In this document: in pieces, positions 38,861 to 49,219 of the stretch | Position numbering within the stretch: the stretch's first letter is position 1 | Layout of the letters: every line of letters begins with the position of its first letter | Source of the DNA: Algoriphagus sp. | GTDB taxonomy: Bacteria; Bacteroidota; Bacteroidia; Cytophagales; Cyclobacteriaceae | Reading direction: 5' to 3' | DNA length: 64,000 nt | Assembly (NCBI GenBank): GCA_029945945.1 | Contig: JAQSDM010000005.1 | Location: 248,001 to 312,000, forward strand | Notes under the pieces: model-generated | Databases searched by the model: none | What the model saw: only the letters and a program-made list of their open reading frames with translations | Told to the model about the DNA's origin: nothing | Translations under genes and position numbers: made by a program

Positions 38861-39594
38861 TGCAGAAATCACTCCTGATCCTCACCGGTCACACCCAGGG
38901 AATTGGCAAAGCAATTCTTGACCATTACCTCAAAAAAGAGGGCATCCAAATACTCGCAATCTCCAGAACTGAGTTGGATATCGAATCCCAAAATCTGACC
39001 CAAATCAGCCTTGATTTAGGTGATTTAACGGTTTTAGAAAGTCAACTCGCAGGACTTTTTCCGCAGGATAGCTTCGAAAAGTTCATCCTTATCAACAATG
39101 CCGGCTGGATAGGTGAGATAAAACCAATCGGGGAGTTAGGTCCGGCGGAATTGAGAAAACAGATCAATGTTAATCTGCTGGCACCGATGTATTTGACAAA
39201 TGCGTTCATCAAAGCCTATAAAACCACCGCTGCCCAAAAAATTATTTGCAATATAAGTTCGGGAGCAGCGAGCAAGCCAATTGCAGGTTGGGGAGGATAT
39301 TGTAGCACGAAGGCTGCCTTGGCGATGTTCACTCTTGTAGCTGCAAAAGAAAATAAAAGCCAGGAATTTAAATTTTACAGCCTGGCTCCCGGAGTTGTGG
39401 ATACCCAAATGCAAGCAGAAATCAGAAATGTAACCGAAGCTGATTTTCCGGATCTTGAGAAATTCAAAAAATATCAGGAAGAAGGCCTGCTTTCTTCTCC
39501 TGAATTGGTAGCTAGGAAAACCGCTTATGTGCTGGAAAATCCTAACCTGTTTGCTGAAGTAATTCAGGATGTGAGAAACGTTGAGTTGGTTTAA
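38860..39594 (+). CDS. SDR family oxidoreductase
   Basis: LLILTGHTQGIGKAILDHYL; LINNAGWIGEI; NISSGAASKPIAGWGGYCSTKAAL. Confidence 0.92.
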   Translation: MQKSLLILTGHTQGIGKAILDHYLKKEGIQILAISRTELDIESQNLTQISLDLGDLTVLESQLAGLFPQDSFEKFILINNAGWIGEIKPIGELGPAELRKQINVNLLAPMYLTNAFIKAYKTTAAQKIICNISSGAASKPIAGWGGYCSTKAALAMFTLVAAKENKSQEFKFYSLAPGVVDTQMQAEIRNVTEADFPDLEKFKKYQEEGLLSSPELVARKTAYVLENPNLFAEVIQDVRNVELV

Positions 39595-40082
39595 TTTTCC
39601 TTCTTTGGGTAATCAATAAACCAGAATTGAACAGTTTTTCGGTTCAATTCAGACCAGCTTTTTGCATCCAGTTTAAATCCGATATGGCCGGAAGTGGGAA
39701 GATTGTCCAGGTCAATTCCCAGTTCATTGATCAGTTCATTCATCCCAGGATTATGACCGATCACGAAAAGAGTGTCATGAGAATCCTTTTGCATATGGAT
39801 GCATTTCAAAATCATGCCTGGGGATGCGTGGAAGAGATTTTCTTCAACTTCAATTTTTTCTTCAGGGAAGTTTAACTCCTGAGCCGTAATTTTTGCTGTC
39901 TCAAGTGCGCGCAGTGCGGAAGAAGAGAGGATTCTATCCGGTTGAATTCCTCGTTTCTTAAGCTTTTTAGCCATTTTTGGAGCATCACGAAGACCCCTTT
40001 CTGCAAGTGGGCGATCATGATCATTTTGCCAGGGTTTGTCCCAGGAGGATTTGGCATGACGGATAAGGATTAATTTCTTCAT
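39591..40082 (-). CDS. SixA-like histidine phosphatase
   Basis: LILIRHAKSSWDKPWQNDHDRPLAERG; VIGHNPGMNEL. Confidence 0.92.
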   Translation of the reverse strand: MKKLILIRHAKSSWDKPWQNDHDRPLAERGLRDAPKMAKKLKKRGIQPDRILSSSALRALETAKITAQELNFPEEKIEVEENLFHASPGMILKCIHMQKDSHDTLFVIGHNPGMNELINELGIDLDNLPTSGHIGFKLDAKSWSELNRKTVQFWFIDYPKKEN

Positions 40083-40169
40083 TACCCCAAATTAGGAATG
40101 ATTATTTTGTTTTTTTTGATCTAATCTTTACTTTTATCGCAGTTCAAATACATTTTCCCACAATTCATT

Positions 40170-40361
40170 ATGTTTACCGGTACAGTTAAATTTTACAATG
40201 AGGCTAAGGGTTTCGGATTTATCGTAGATGACGATACCCAAAGCGAAATTTTCGTTCACGCCACGGGGTTAATCGACAAGGTTGCCCAAAATGACAAAGT
40301 TTCTTATGACATCAAGGATGGAAAAAAGGGACCAAATGCAGTCAACGTCAAAAGAGCGTAA
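40170..40361 (+). CDS. Cold shock protein (CspA family)
   Basis: TGTVKFYNEAKGFGFIVDDDTQSEIFVHATGL. Confidence 0.95.
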   Translation: MFTGTVKFYNEAKGFGFIVDDDTQSEIFVHATGLIDKVAQNDKVSYDIKDGKKGPNAVNVKRA

Positions 40362-40387
40362 TCAGCAATTTTGAAGTTCTTGTTAAA

Positions 40388-40424
40388 AAGACCCCTGGAA
40401 TTAAGTTTCAGGGGATTTTTTGTT
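40388..40424. terminator. Terminator between convergent csp and mscS-like genes
   Basis: agaCCCCTGgaattaagttTCAGGGGatttttt. Confidence 0.75.
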
Positions 40425-42914
40425 TTCGGTCTCTACTGATTCTGTTACCGGGAAGATTTTTTCCAGACTTTCTCTGATGTCTTCCGGCAGGCCTTTTAAA
40501 TACAAATCTCTTTTTGGGAATGGAATTTCGATCCCGTTTTTCTGGAAGGCTTCATAGATTGCAGACATGATCTCAGCTCGCATATCGAGCCATATATCAA
40601 TCGTTTCGACCCAAAACAATACTCTGAATTCTACTGAGCTGTCTCCGAAATTCTCCATAAGAACTCTCGGAAGTGGAATTTTCAACACTTTTTCCCGAGC
40701 TAAAACACCATCAATAACGGATTTTACTTTTTGCATATCAGAGCCATAGCTTACGCCGACCTTGATTTCAATCCGTCGCCGATTATCCGAAAGGGTCCAG
40801 TTGACAAGTTGTTGAGACAAGAGATCACCGTTTGGTACCACGATCTCAGAACCATCATAAGCCTGGATTTTGCTGGCGCGAATTCCTACTTCTTTGACTG
40901 TCCCGCTCATGTTGCCCACTTCAATTTCGTCGCCGATTTGGATGGGTCTTTCGAATGCTAAAATGATCCCTGAAACCAGGTTGTTGATGATCGTCTGCAG
41001 ACCAAAACCAATACCTACAGAAAGTGCTCCAAGAACGATAGTAATATTATTCAAGGGAATGCTTGCAGCTGCTGCTGCAATGAAAAATCCCACTGTAATA
41101 ATTGCCAAACGGATAAGCAAAACAGAACTGCCAAGCTTCTTATTCCTGCCTTCGGCTTTTTTCTGGTCTTTGACTGAGGCGAAATAAGCGATCGTATTGG
41201 CTAACAGTAAACTTGCGTAAATCAGTAATCCGAACAGGATAATACTTCCATACGTGAAGGAATTATCACCAATAAATCTTTCTTTTTCTAAAAACAGCCT
41301 TAAGTAGTCTACTACAGCATCTTTGAGGGAAGCATTTTGAAGAAAGCTAAAAGTCCAAAGCAAAACTGCCGCAAAAAGGAATATTCCCTTGAGGCGTTTC
41401 TGAATACCTTGAAAATCAAAATAGGAGGTAAATGTGTCGGTTTCTTTTTTGCTATACTCGATTAATAGATAGATTCCTTCCATAATCACATTCACGAAAA
41501 AATATAAGCTTATCGCCTGCATGAATCCTGTCACTCCTGCTACACTGACGATTTTGGCCAAACTGAAGCGCCCAAAAATATTGGCCAGGAATCCAAAACT
41601 CAGTAATACAAACATGAACAAAGAGATCTTAGTGAGGAAAGTTTCTTCCTTTTTATCTTCTGTCTTAAACTTCCTGCTGCTAATTCCTGAAACATACAAT
41701 GGAAACAAGCTGCCTAAAAGAAGGTAAATTCTCTCCTGATAAACGATCTCTCTGAACAGATTACTAATGGAAAAAAACAGAAAAAATAGAATCATGATGA
41801 CCCACTTCAGAAAGTCATTTTTTTCATATTGTTCATAGATGAGCACAGTGGTAAAAGCTACCTGCAGAATGATCAAAAATGTAATGAACACAAGCGAAGG
41901 CCTTTCGAATAAAAATACCAGAAGCGGCAAGAGGGAAGTCATCGTTGCCGAAAGCGGGTATTTTTTATAAAACCGAACCCGCTCTAAAATCAACTTTCCA
42001 AAATCCTTTTGAGATTCTATCTTTTTGATCACAGTTTTCATCAAAAAATAAACAAAACCGATCAGGAATAAACTGAGACCTAGGCTTGCCTTGTTATCTG
42101 CGAGGTAAGTTTTCAGGAAACCAAAGTTGAGATCGATGGACTCTTTTGAGATTTCAAGAATTGTCCTTGGTGAAGGAATTGAGTTGGTTTCCCATAGGTA
42201 ATTTATTTCTTTAGTCAGTAAGGAGCGCTCCAGTTCTTTTTTATTTATTTCTATAAACTGATCAAGCGTCATGAGATTGATACTGACTTTGCTTACTTCA
42301 GATTGGAATCTTGCCGTGATCAGTTGCTGACTGTACAGTGCGCTGTCCAGCATAATTATATCCCCTTTGAGCTTCAAAATAGCCTCCGAATAAGCGGGGA
42401 TGATCGAGGAATCTTTTAAGTTGTAGGTTAATAATTTGTCGTTTTTGATCGTTTTGAGAAGACTGTCGAGGTGGGTGAGCTCAGACATTCTTTTGTCTAT
42501 CGTCTTTTCAAAATCTTGGTTTTGCCTTCCTATGTTATTTGTGACCCAGTTTAGCCCATTGATGTAGCGTAGATTAAAGTTTTTGCCGGGAGTCTGTATG
42601 CTTTGGGTGATTCGTTCGATGGTGTTATTAAATGCAATAATCTCCTGTGAATATTCGAGTGTATCGAGCGGCTTAAAAAGGTCCAGTTTGATTTGATTCG
42701 CAAGCACCGAATACAATTTGCCTTTGGTGATCAAATCCTCCAGAGTCGGTTTTTGCGGACCAGCGAGATTAGCTTCCACGAGCGAATCGAAAGTTGCATC
42801 CTCGACAAAAAGCCCTTCTACAATGCTTGATTGGGAAGGTATTGTGTCTTGTCCTTTTACTGCAATGGCCAAAAACGTGGAAAGGAAAATGAAAAATAGA
42901 CTTTTGAATTTCAT
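40401..42914 (-). CDS. MscS-family mechanosensitive channel with large N-terminal domain
   Basis: NNLVSGIILAFERPIQIGDEIEVGNMSGTVKEVGIRASKIQAYDGSEIVVPNGDLLSQQLVNWTLSD. Confidence 0.93.
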   Translation of the reverse strand: MKFKSLFFIFLSTFLAIAVKGQDTIPSQSSIVEGLFVEDATFDSLVEANLAGPQKPTLEDLITKGKLYSVLANQIKLDLFKPLDTLEYSQEIIAFNNTIERITQSIQTPGKNFNLRYINGLNWVTNNIGRQNQDFEKTIDKRMSELTHLDSLLKTIKNDKLLTYNLKDSSIIPAYSEAILKLKGDIIMLDSALYSQQLITARFQSEVSKVSINLMTLDQFIEINKKELERSLLTKEINYLWETNSIPSPRTILEISKESIDLNFGFLKTYLADNKASLGLSLFLIGFVYFLMKTVIKKIESQKDFGKLILERVRFYKKYPLSATMTSLLPLLVFLFERPSLVFITFLIILQVAFTTVLIYEQYEKNDFLKWVIMILFFLFFSISNLFREIVYQERIYLLLGSLFPLYVSGISSRKFKTEDKKEETFLTKISLFMFVLLSFGFLANIFGRFSLAKIVSVAGVTGFMQAISLYFFVNVIMEGIYLLIEYSKKETDTFTSYFDFQGIQKRLKGIFLFAAVLLWTFSFLQNASLKDAVVDYLRLFLEKERFIGDNSFTYGSIILFGLLIYASLLLANTIAYFASVKDQKKAEGRNKKLGSSVLLIRLAIITVGFFIAAAAASIPLNNITIVLGALSVGIGFGLQTIINNLVSGIILAFERPIQIGDEIEVGNMSGTVKEVGIRASKIQAYDGSEIVVPNGDLLSQQLVNWTLSDNRRRIEIKVGVSYGSDMQKVKSVIDGVLAREKVLKIPLPRVLMENFGDSSVEFRVLFWVETIDIWLDMRAEIMSAIYEAFQKNGIEIPFPKRDLYLKGLPEDIRESLEKIFPVTESVETENKKSPET

Positions 42915-43158
42915 ACTGTTTAGAAGTATTACCCGGGTAAAATTACACTATAAATTCTCATTTGCATTTCAAGCGAACGAATGGTGATATGGGCAATTTA
43001 GTCATCAATAATTCAAACATTTCCCCCTTAATTCTGTCAATTTGACTCGATCATTTATAATATTTTGGTATTAAACAGTCAAAGTGGCTTGAATATTTGG
43101 CTGGTATAGATTTTTCTCAAGTGAAAAAGTAATCGAAAAACACTAAACCACACACAAA

Positions 43159-43587
43159 ATGAGACTTGTAAAGTACAACCAACTTGATCCTCAGGTTCCG
43201 GCTTCATTCAGCGGAATGCTCGACAGATTCTTTAATGATTCATTTGGAGCTGCGTTGAAACAATTCAATCCGGCAGTAGACATCGCCGAAGATGAGAAAT
43301 CCTATGAAATCCATGTTGCGGTTCCCGGCGTGAAAAAGCAGGATTTCAAAATTGATCTCATCGATGGCAAATTGACCATCTCGGGTGAGCGAAAAATGGA
43401 AGAAAAGAAAGATGGAAAAAACTTCCATAGCATCGAAACTCAGTATGGATCTTTCAGCAGATCGTTCTTCATTCCGGAAGAAGTGAAGGTGGATAAAGTG
43501 GAGGCAACCTATGAGGATGGCTTGCTGAAACTGACCCTTCCAAAGAAGGAAAAGAAAATTTCTAAGGCCTCCATTGAAGTAAAATAA
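43159..43587 (+). CDS. Hsp20/alpha-crystallin small heat shock protein
   Basis: FNPAVDIAEDEKSYEIHVAVPGVKKQDFKIDLIDGKLTISGERK...YEDGLLKLTLPKKE. Confidence 0.93.
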   Translation: MRLVKYNQLDPQVPASFSGMLDRFFNDSFGAALKQFNPAVDIAEDEKSYEIHVAVPGVKKQDFKIDLIDGKLTISGERKMEEKKDGKNFHSIETQYGSFSRSFFIPEEVKVDKVEATYEDGLLKLTLPKKEKKISKASIEVK

Positions 43588-43751
43588 TCAGGAGTGGGGA
43601 AACCCACTCTCTTTATTTTGGTTACATATCCAATAAGTGGAAAAAGCGGTTAATTCTTGTTAATTTGGAGGAATTGGCGAGCAAAAATGCTTTTCTTTTG
43701 AAGCCTTTTTCTACAAAATTGGTTGAAGATTTAAATAACTTAAGATACGAT

Positions 43752-45248
43752 ATGAGCAAAAGACAATTCTTTTTGGGAATGCTGCTAGCCTCCATGATTG
43801 GAGGTATTGTCGCATTAGCCGGGGCTAGTTTTCTGGCACCGCGTCAGAACGCCAGTAGCTTTGATGAAAAGCAACAATCGAGTTTTGTAAACATGCTTTC
43901 AGGGAAAGATTTTACGATTCCTGACGGGATAAATTTTGTGGCATCTGCCCAAGCGGTAACCCCGGCTGTAGTTCACGTGAAAAGTCAGATTTCCTATAGT
44001 AACGGAGGGGGTCAAAGAGACCCGTTGCAAGAGTTTTTTGGCTTTCCTCCCAGAGATGGGCAAGAAGGACCTCCCCAGGGAATGAGTTCCGGATCAGGGG
44101 TTATTATTTCCTCCGACGGATACATTGTGACCAACAACCACGTAGTGGAAGGTGCCAATAAAGTGGAAATTTCCCTTGAAAATAATAAGCGATTTACTGC
44201 AACTGTTATAGGAACAGATCCATCGACTGATCTGGCTTTGTTGAAAATTGAAGCTTCTGATTTGCCTTTTGTGCGTTTCGGAGATTCTGATAACACACAA
44301 ATTGGTGAATGGGTCCTGGCCGTTGGAAATCCTTTTGATTTGAATTCTACCGTGACAGCAGGTATTATCTCTGCCAAAGCAAGAAATATCGGCATCCTGA
44401 GAGATGTAGAAAATAACATGCAGGTTGAGTCATTTCTTCAGACAGATGCCGTTGTTAATCCAGGAAACTCCGGAGGAGCTTTAGTAAATCTTGCCGGGGA
44501 ACTGATCGGAATCAATACCGCGATTGCTTCAAACACAGGGACTTTTGCAGGGTACTCTTTTGCTGTGCCAAGTACACTTGTTAAAAAAGTGATGGATGAT
44601 CTGATGAAGTTCGGAACTGTGCAGAGAGGATTGCTGGGGGTTAACATCCAAAATGTGAGTCCTGAGCTGGCCGATTATCTGAAGAAAGAATTCCCGGTTG
44701 AGCAAGGTGTTTACGTCGGCGGAGTCAATGAAAATAGCGGAGGAAAAGCGGCCGGACTCAAGGAAGGCGATATCATCATAGGGGTAGATGGAAAAGTGAC
44801 CAATAATGTATCAAACCTTCAGGAGTTGGTTGCCAGAAAACGACCTGGCGATAAAGTAGAGGTGGAATATATCCGCGACGGCAAAAAGTATAAAACAACT
44901 GCAACACTCAAGAATTTCTCAGGGGATACCAACATCGTTAAGAAAGAAGTGCCGAAAAGATTTGAGTTTGGAGGATTGGTGGTTGAGGATGTGAAGCCAA
45001 CTATAAAAGAGCAGCTCGAAATTTCAGGCGGAGCATTGATTACCAATGTTGGTGGTGCCAATTGGAGAGAAGCAGGTGCGAAAGAAGGATTTATTATTAC
45101 TTCAATTATCAGCAATGATGGAAGAATCAGGATTACGAGTGCAGAAAACCTGATTGAAGTACTTGAAGATAAAAGTGGAGAAGAAGTGGTAGTTCTCGGA
45201 ATGTTCCAGGATGGAACGGAGTACTACTTCGAAGTCAATCTGGATTAG
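43752..45248 (+). CDS. HtrA/DegP-like serine protease (Do-type, copy 2)
   Basis: SGVIISSDGYIVTNNHVVEGANKVE; TDLALLKIE; VVNPGNSGGALVN; PDZ domains; start set at MSKRQFFLG. Confidence 0.95.
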   Translation: MSKRQFFLGMLLASMIGGIVALAGASFLAPRQNASSFDEKQQSSFVNMLSGKDFTIPDGINFVASAQAVTPAVVHVKSQISYSNGGGQRDPLQEFFGFPPRDGQEGPPQGMSSGSGVIISSDGYIVTNNHVVEGANKVEISLENNKRFTATVIGTDPSTDLALLKIEASDLPFVRFGDSDNTQIGEWVLAVGNPFDLNSTVTAGIISAKARNIGILRDVENNMQVESFLQTDAVVNPGNSGGALVNLAGELIGINTAIASNTGTFAGYSFAVPSTLVKKVMDDLMKFGTVQRGLLGVNIQNVSPELADYLKKEFPVEQGVYVGGVNENSGGKAAGLKEGDIIIGVDGKVTNNVSNLQELVARKRPGDKVEVEYIRDGKKYKTTATLKNFSGDTNIVKKEVPKRFEFGGLVVEDVKPTIKEQLEISGGALITNVGGANWREAGAKEGFIITSIISNDGRIRITSAENLIEVLEDKSGEEVVVLGMFQDGTEYYFEVNLD

Positions 45249-45275
45249 ATCTAAACTTGATTAATAGAAAATGAG

Positions 45276-45299
45276 AGGCCGGGATTCCCGGCCTTTTTT
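45276..45299 (+). terminator. Intrinsic terminator
   Basis: AGGCCGGG-ATT-CCCGGCCTTTTTT. Confidence 0.9.
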
Positions 45300-45389
45300 G
45301 TTTTTGAACTTCCTCAAAACCATTCAAATGCAGCCGGATTCAAAACTTAAATCATTTTTGTACTTTGAAGTTTCAAAACCCAATGACCT

Positions 45390-46667
45390 ATGAAAAAACA
45401 AGTAATATTTCTGCTTTTAGCCTTTTCACCCCTTTTTATTCGAGCCCAAAGTTCCTCAGTTTTGACGCCGCAGGGAAAGCAACCACTCCAGGGAATTTCA
45501 ACAGACCGAATAGCAAAGCTTGACCAAATGCTGGATGAAGCTGTGAGTTCTAATCAGGTTCCGGGTTTGGTCGCCATGGTCGTGAAGGATGGAAAGATCG
45601 TCTACCACGAAGCAAAAGGAATGGCTGATGTCGCTTCCGGTCAGGCGATGGCAAAGGATCAGATTTTTAGAATTGCTTCTCAGACCAAAGCAATCACCTC
45701 AACTGCCGTCATGATGCTTTGGGAGGAAGGAAAATTCAAACTGGACGACCCGATTTCGAAATACATTCCTGAGTTTGCCAATCCGCAAGTTTTGGCCGGA
45801 TTCAGATATTCTGACACTACGTACTCGACTAAGCCATCCACCAAAGAAATCACCATTCGCCATCTGCTTACCCATACATCCGGGATCGGATATGGGGTGA
45901 TCGATGGAAATGAGCAAATGAAGATGATTTATGGAAAAGCCGGGATTGTGGATCTCTATACCACCAGGGATATCAAAATCGCCGATAATATTAAGAAGCT
46001 GGCCAAACTTCCGCTTCATCACGAGCCTGGTGCGAAATTCACCTACAGTGAAGGATTGGATGTATTGGGTTATTTGATCGAAATCGTATCGGGAATGCCA
46101 TTCGATCAGTTTTTGCAAACCCGTCTTTTTGCGCCTATGGGAATGAATAACACGGGTTTCTACCTGAATGAAACTCAGGGGAAAAAGCTGGTCACCATCC
46201 ACCGAAAAGTAAATAACCAATGGGAGTCATTTCCAACTACTTTTTATGACCCGAATTATCCAAAAACGGGGGCTAAAACCTTTTTCTCCGGAGGAGCAGG
46301 GCTTTCTTCCACAGCGGAAGACTACGCCAAATTCCTTCAAATGTACCTCAATGGTGGTTCATACAACGGCACTCAATTCCTGAGTTCTACCACTATCGAA
46401 ACCATCATGTCCAATCAGGTCGGAGACTTACTTGGCAATGGAGGAAAGGATTATGGGTTGGCTTTTGGGTTGGTTGATCCAAATGGAGTGGCGCAGGGAG
46501 GAATCGGAAGCCTCGGGACTTTTGATTGGGGTGGATATTTCAATACCCAATATTTCGCAGATCCTGTGACCAAAACTATCGGGATCCTGATGAAGCAAAC
46601 TCAAGGAAATACGGGAGATGAAACCAGCTGGAAATTCCGTCAGATGGTTTTTACTTCAGTTCAGTGA
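45390..46667 (+). CDS. Serine hydrolase, beta-lactamase class C/AmpC-like
   Basis: FRIASQTKAITSTAVMMLWEEGKFKLDDPISKYIPEF (SxxK); YSEGLDVLGYLIE. Confidence 0.92.
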   Translation: MKKQVIFLLLAFSPLFIRAQSSSVLTPQGKQPLQGISTDRIAKLDQMLDEAVSSNQVPGLVAMVVKDGKIVYHEAKGMADVASGQAMAKDQIFRIASQTKAITSTAVMMLWEEGKFKLDDPISKYIPEFANPQVLAGFRYSDTTYSTKPSTKEITIRHLLTHTSGIGYGVIDGNEQMKMIYGKAGIVDLYTTRDIKIADNIKKLAKLPLHHEPGAKFTYSEGLDVLGYLIEIVSGMPFDQFLQTRLFAPMGMNNTGFYLNETQGKKLVTIHRKVNNQWESFPTTFYDPNYPKTGAKTFFSGGAGLSSTAEDYAKFLQMYLNGGSYNGTQFLSSTTIETIMSNQVGDLLGNGGKDYGLAFGLVDPNGVAQGGIGSLGTFDWGGYFNTQYFADPVTKTIGILMKQTQGNTGDETSWKFRQMVFTSVQ

Positions 46668-46848
46668 GTATTAAGGAAAGACAAACAGATGAATTTTAAA
46701 GATTGAAAGTTTCCTGATAAATATTCCGATCTGAAAATAAATAGAGCCTTTCTTCCAAAGAAAGTTTTGAATTGGTAAATTCTATACGCTGATGCGAACT
46801 ATGGTTTCAAAAAAGTGTCAGTCTTTTCTAAACGCTAACTGAAAACCC

Positions 46849-47529
46849 ATGAAAAAGCGCGAATTTTTGAAGAAGACTCTGGCAAGTTTCGGGACGATTG
46901 TCGCCATCCCGGTGATGGGTTGCGATACCAAAGGTGCCACGGATCGAACAGATCCGGCCTGTGAAGTATCACCAAAGGAAACCCGTGGCCCCTTTCCGAT
47001 CAAATCTCCTGCAGATCTGATGCGCGCAAATATCGTGGCGGACCGACAGGGAATTGCCTTGTTGATCAATCTTAAAATCCAGGATCAAAGTGAATCCTGC
47101 TCACCGATTTCTGGTGCCCAGGTAGATATCTGGCATTGCGATGCTGAGGGACATTATTCCGAATATGGAGGCATTCGCCTTCAGGAAGCAGACTTCAGAA
47201 ATGTCTCATTTCTTAGGGGACGACAGACTACTGATGCAAATGGTCAAGTTTCCTTTATCAGTATTTTTCCGGGTTGGTATCCCGGCCGCGCTCCTCATAT
47301 CCATGTGGATGTGCTTCGGGATGGGAACATTCTACTGAGCACACAAGTAGCATTTCCCGAAGAAAGTACTTCCGAAGTCTATGCAAGTCGGGGTTACAAA
47401 GGGAAAGAGGATACTTCCAATTCAGCTGATGGGGTATTCCGAAACAGCCTTGCCGGGAATATGGCCGACTCAGTAATCGGAAACTTGAACGATGGCTATA
47501 CACTGAGCAAGGTTATTACCGTGGGATAA
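46849..47529 (+). CDS. Intradiol ring-cleavage dioxygenase-like protein with export signal
   Basis: ETRGPFPIKSPADLMRANIVADRQGIALLINLKIQD...GAQVDIWHCDAEGHYSEY...GWYPGRAPHIHVDV. Confidence 0.88.
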   Translation: MKKREFLKKTLASFGTIVAIPVMGCDTKGATDRTDPACEVSPKETRGPFPIKSPADLMRANIVADRQGIALLINLKIQDQSESCSPISGAQVDIWHCDAEGHYSEYGGIRLQEADFRNVSFLRGRQTTDANGQVSFISIFPGWYPGRAPHIHVDVLRDGNILLSTQVAFPEESTSEVYASRGYKGKEDTSNSADGVFRNSLAGNMADSVIGNLNDGYTLSKVITVG

Positions 47530-47579
47530 ATTTCCACAGGAAGTTTCCGTAGGGTTAAAATAACAAGGAGTTTTCTGTT

Positions 47580-48980
47580 TTAATCTTTTGCCCGCAGGTT
47601 TTCACCATCTCTGAAATGTAATCTTCGGAAAACTAACGCGGAAAGCATCGTCAAACTTCCAATGACCAAAAAAGTATAGCGAAAAGCCTGGTGAATTTCA
47701 CCTTGGACTAACTGAACATCTCCCTCAAAAAGTTTCAGCAGAATCAACCCAAAAGCTACTCCGAAACCAATCGCCAACTGTTGATTGACGGAAATCAGGG
47801 AATTACCGCTGCTCGTGTGATAATTTCTCAGATCCGAAATGGAAATGGAGTTCATCGAAGTAAACTGGATGGAGTTGAAAAATCCCAGGACCGCAATAAT
47901 AGGCACATGCCAATAAATAGAACTTTCGATTCCCGGGATAGCCAGCGCGCAAATCAAAATTCCAATCACAAGCGTATTGGTCATCAAAGTAGTCCGGTAG
48001 CCAAAGCGTTCGAGAATTCCGATTACCACCGATTTGCCAAACATGGCAGTCAATGCCATGGGAGCGACGATCCAACCCGAAGTCACCGCCGATTGCCCAT
48101 AAGCAATTTGGATCATCAGAGGTAAAAGCAAGGGCACGGAGCTGATTCCCAGTCGGGTTGCCAGATTTCCTAAAATTCCCACCCGGAAAGTTCGGACTTG
48201 AAAAAGATCTAAAGGGAATATTGGGTTTTCATCCTTTTTGGCATGTCTGTAGTAGTAATATAGCATCAGAAAGCCCAAAACCAACGCAACCAAAATTGGT
48301 GTGATGTGGAATGAGTTACCCAGTAATTCGAGAGAGATAGAAAGCAAAAAAGACGCTGCCGCAAAAATCAGAAATCCTTTCAGGTCAAAATCCAGGGTTT
48401 TGGATCTATAGTCTGGTAGGTATTTGAAACTCATTACAATCCCGATAAGCGCAATCGGAAGGTTGATCAGGAAAATCCAATGCCAGGTCAGATAATCTAC
48501 CAAATATCCTCCCACAAGCGGACCCAAAACCGGACCGATCAGCGCTGGGACAATGGCAAAGTTCATCGCCTGAACAAGTTCATTTTTGGGATAGGTTTTG
48601 ATCAGGGTAAGTCGGCCCACAGGAGTCATGAGACTACCTCCCACTCCTTGCAAAACCCGTGAAAGAACCAATTGGCTGAGGTTTTGGGAGAGAGAGCAAA
48701 ATAAGGAGCCTATCGAAAAAAGGGCTAAAGCGAAGATAAATACCTTTTTGGTGCCGAATTTATCCGCTAAAAAACCACTGACAGGCATCAGCAAAGCCAA
48801 CGTCAGCACATAGCTGATGATGGCATTCTGCATGTTGAGCGGGGATTCGTTCAGGTCTTTGGCAATTGCCGGCAGGGAGGTATTCAAAATCGTGGAATCC
48901 AGCATCTGCATAAAAATGGCCGTAGCCAAAATGACGGGAAGCACTTTTTTGATTTGAGGGCTGGTGATTGCCTGATCCAT
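47580..48980 (-). CDS. MFS transporter, DHA2 (EmrB/QacA-like) family
   Basis: ATAIFMQMLDSTILNTSLPAIAKDLNESPLNMQNAIISYVLTLALLMPVSGFLADKFGTKKVF. Confidence 0.92.
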   Translation of the reverse strand: MDQAITSPQIKKVLPVILATAIFMQMLDSTILNTSLPAIAKDLNESPLNMQNAIISYVLTLALLMPVSGFLADKFGTKKVFIFALALFSIGSLFCSLSQNLSQLVLSRVLQGVGGSLMTPVGRLTLIKTYPKNELVQAMNFAIVPALIGPVLGPLVGGYLVDYLTWHWIFLINLPIALIGIVMSFKYLPDYRSKTLDFDLKGFLIFAAASFLLSISLELLGNSFHITPILVALVLGFLMLYYYYRHAKKDENPIFPLDLFQVRTFRVGILGNLATRLGISSVPLLLPLMIQIAYGQSAVTSGWIVAPMALTAMFGKSVVIGILERFGYRTTLMTNTLVIGILICALAIPGIESSIYWHVPIIAVLGFFNSIQFTSMNSISISDLRNYHTSSGNSLISVNQQLAIGFGVAFGLILLKLFEGDVQLVQGEIHQAFRYTFLVIGSLTMLSALVFRRLHFRDGENLRAKD

Positions 48981-49219
48981 GAACCTATTTTCTAAAAATT
49001 TCCAGCAAGGTACCAGTTCTGGGAGTTCTGGGTATTAGACGCCTTGACCTTTCCTATCTCGGGGAACAGGGCGTAGTGTATGGAGATTCCTAAAACTGAT
49101 AAATGCTTCTGTCTTCTGATTGCAAACTTGTAACCAGAAAAGCCCGAAAAATTAGACTTTGGAGTCAATTTCCCGGGCTTTATTAGTTGAATCAGACGTG
49201 CTGATTGATTTCTGAAGGA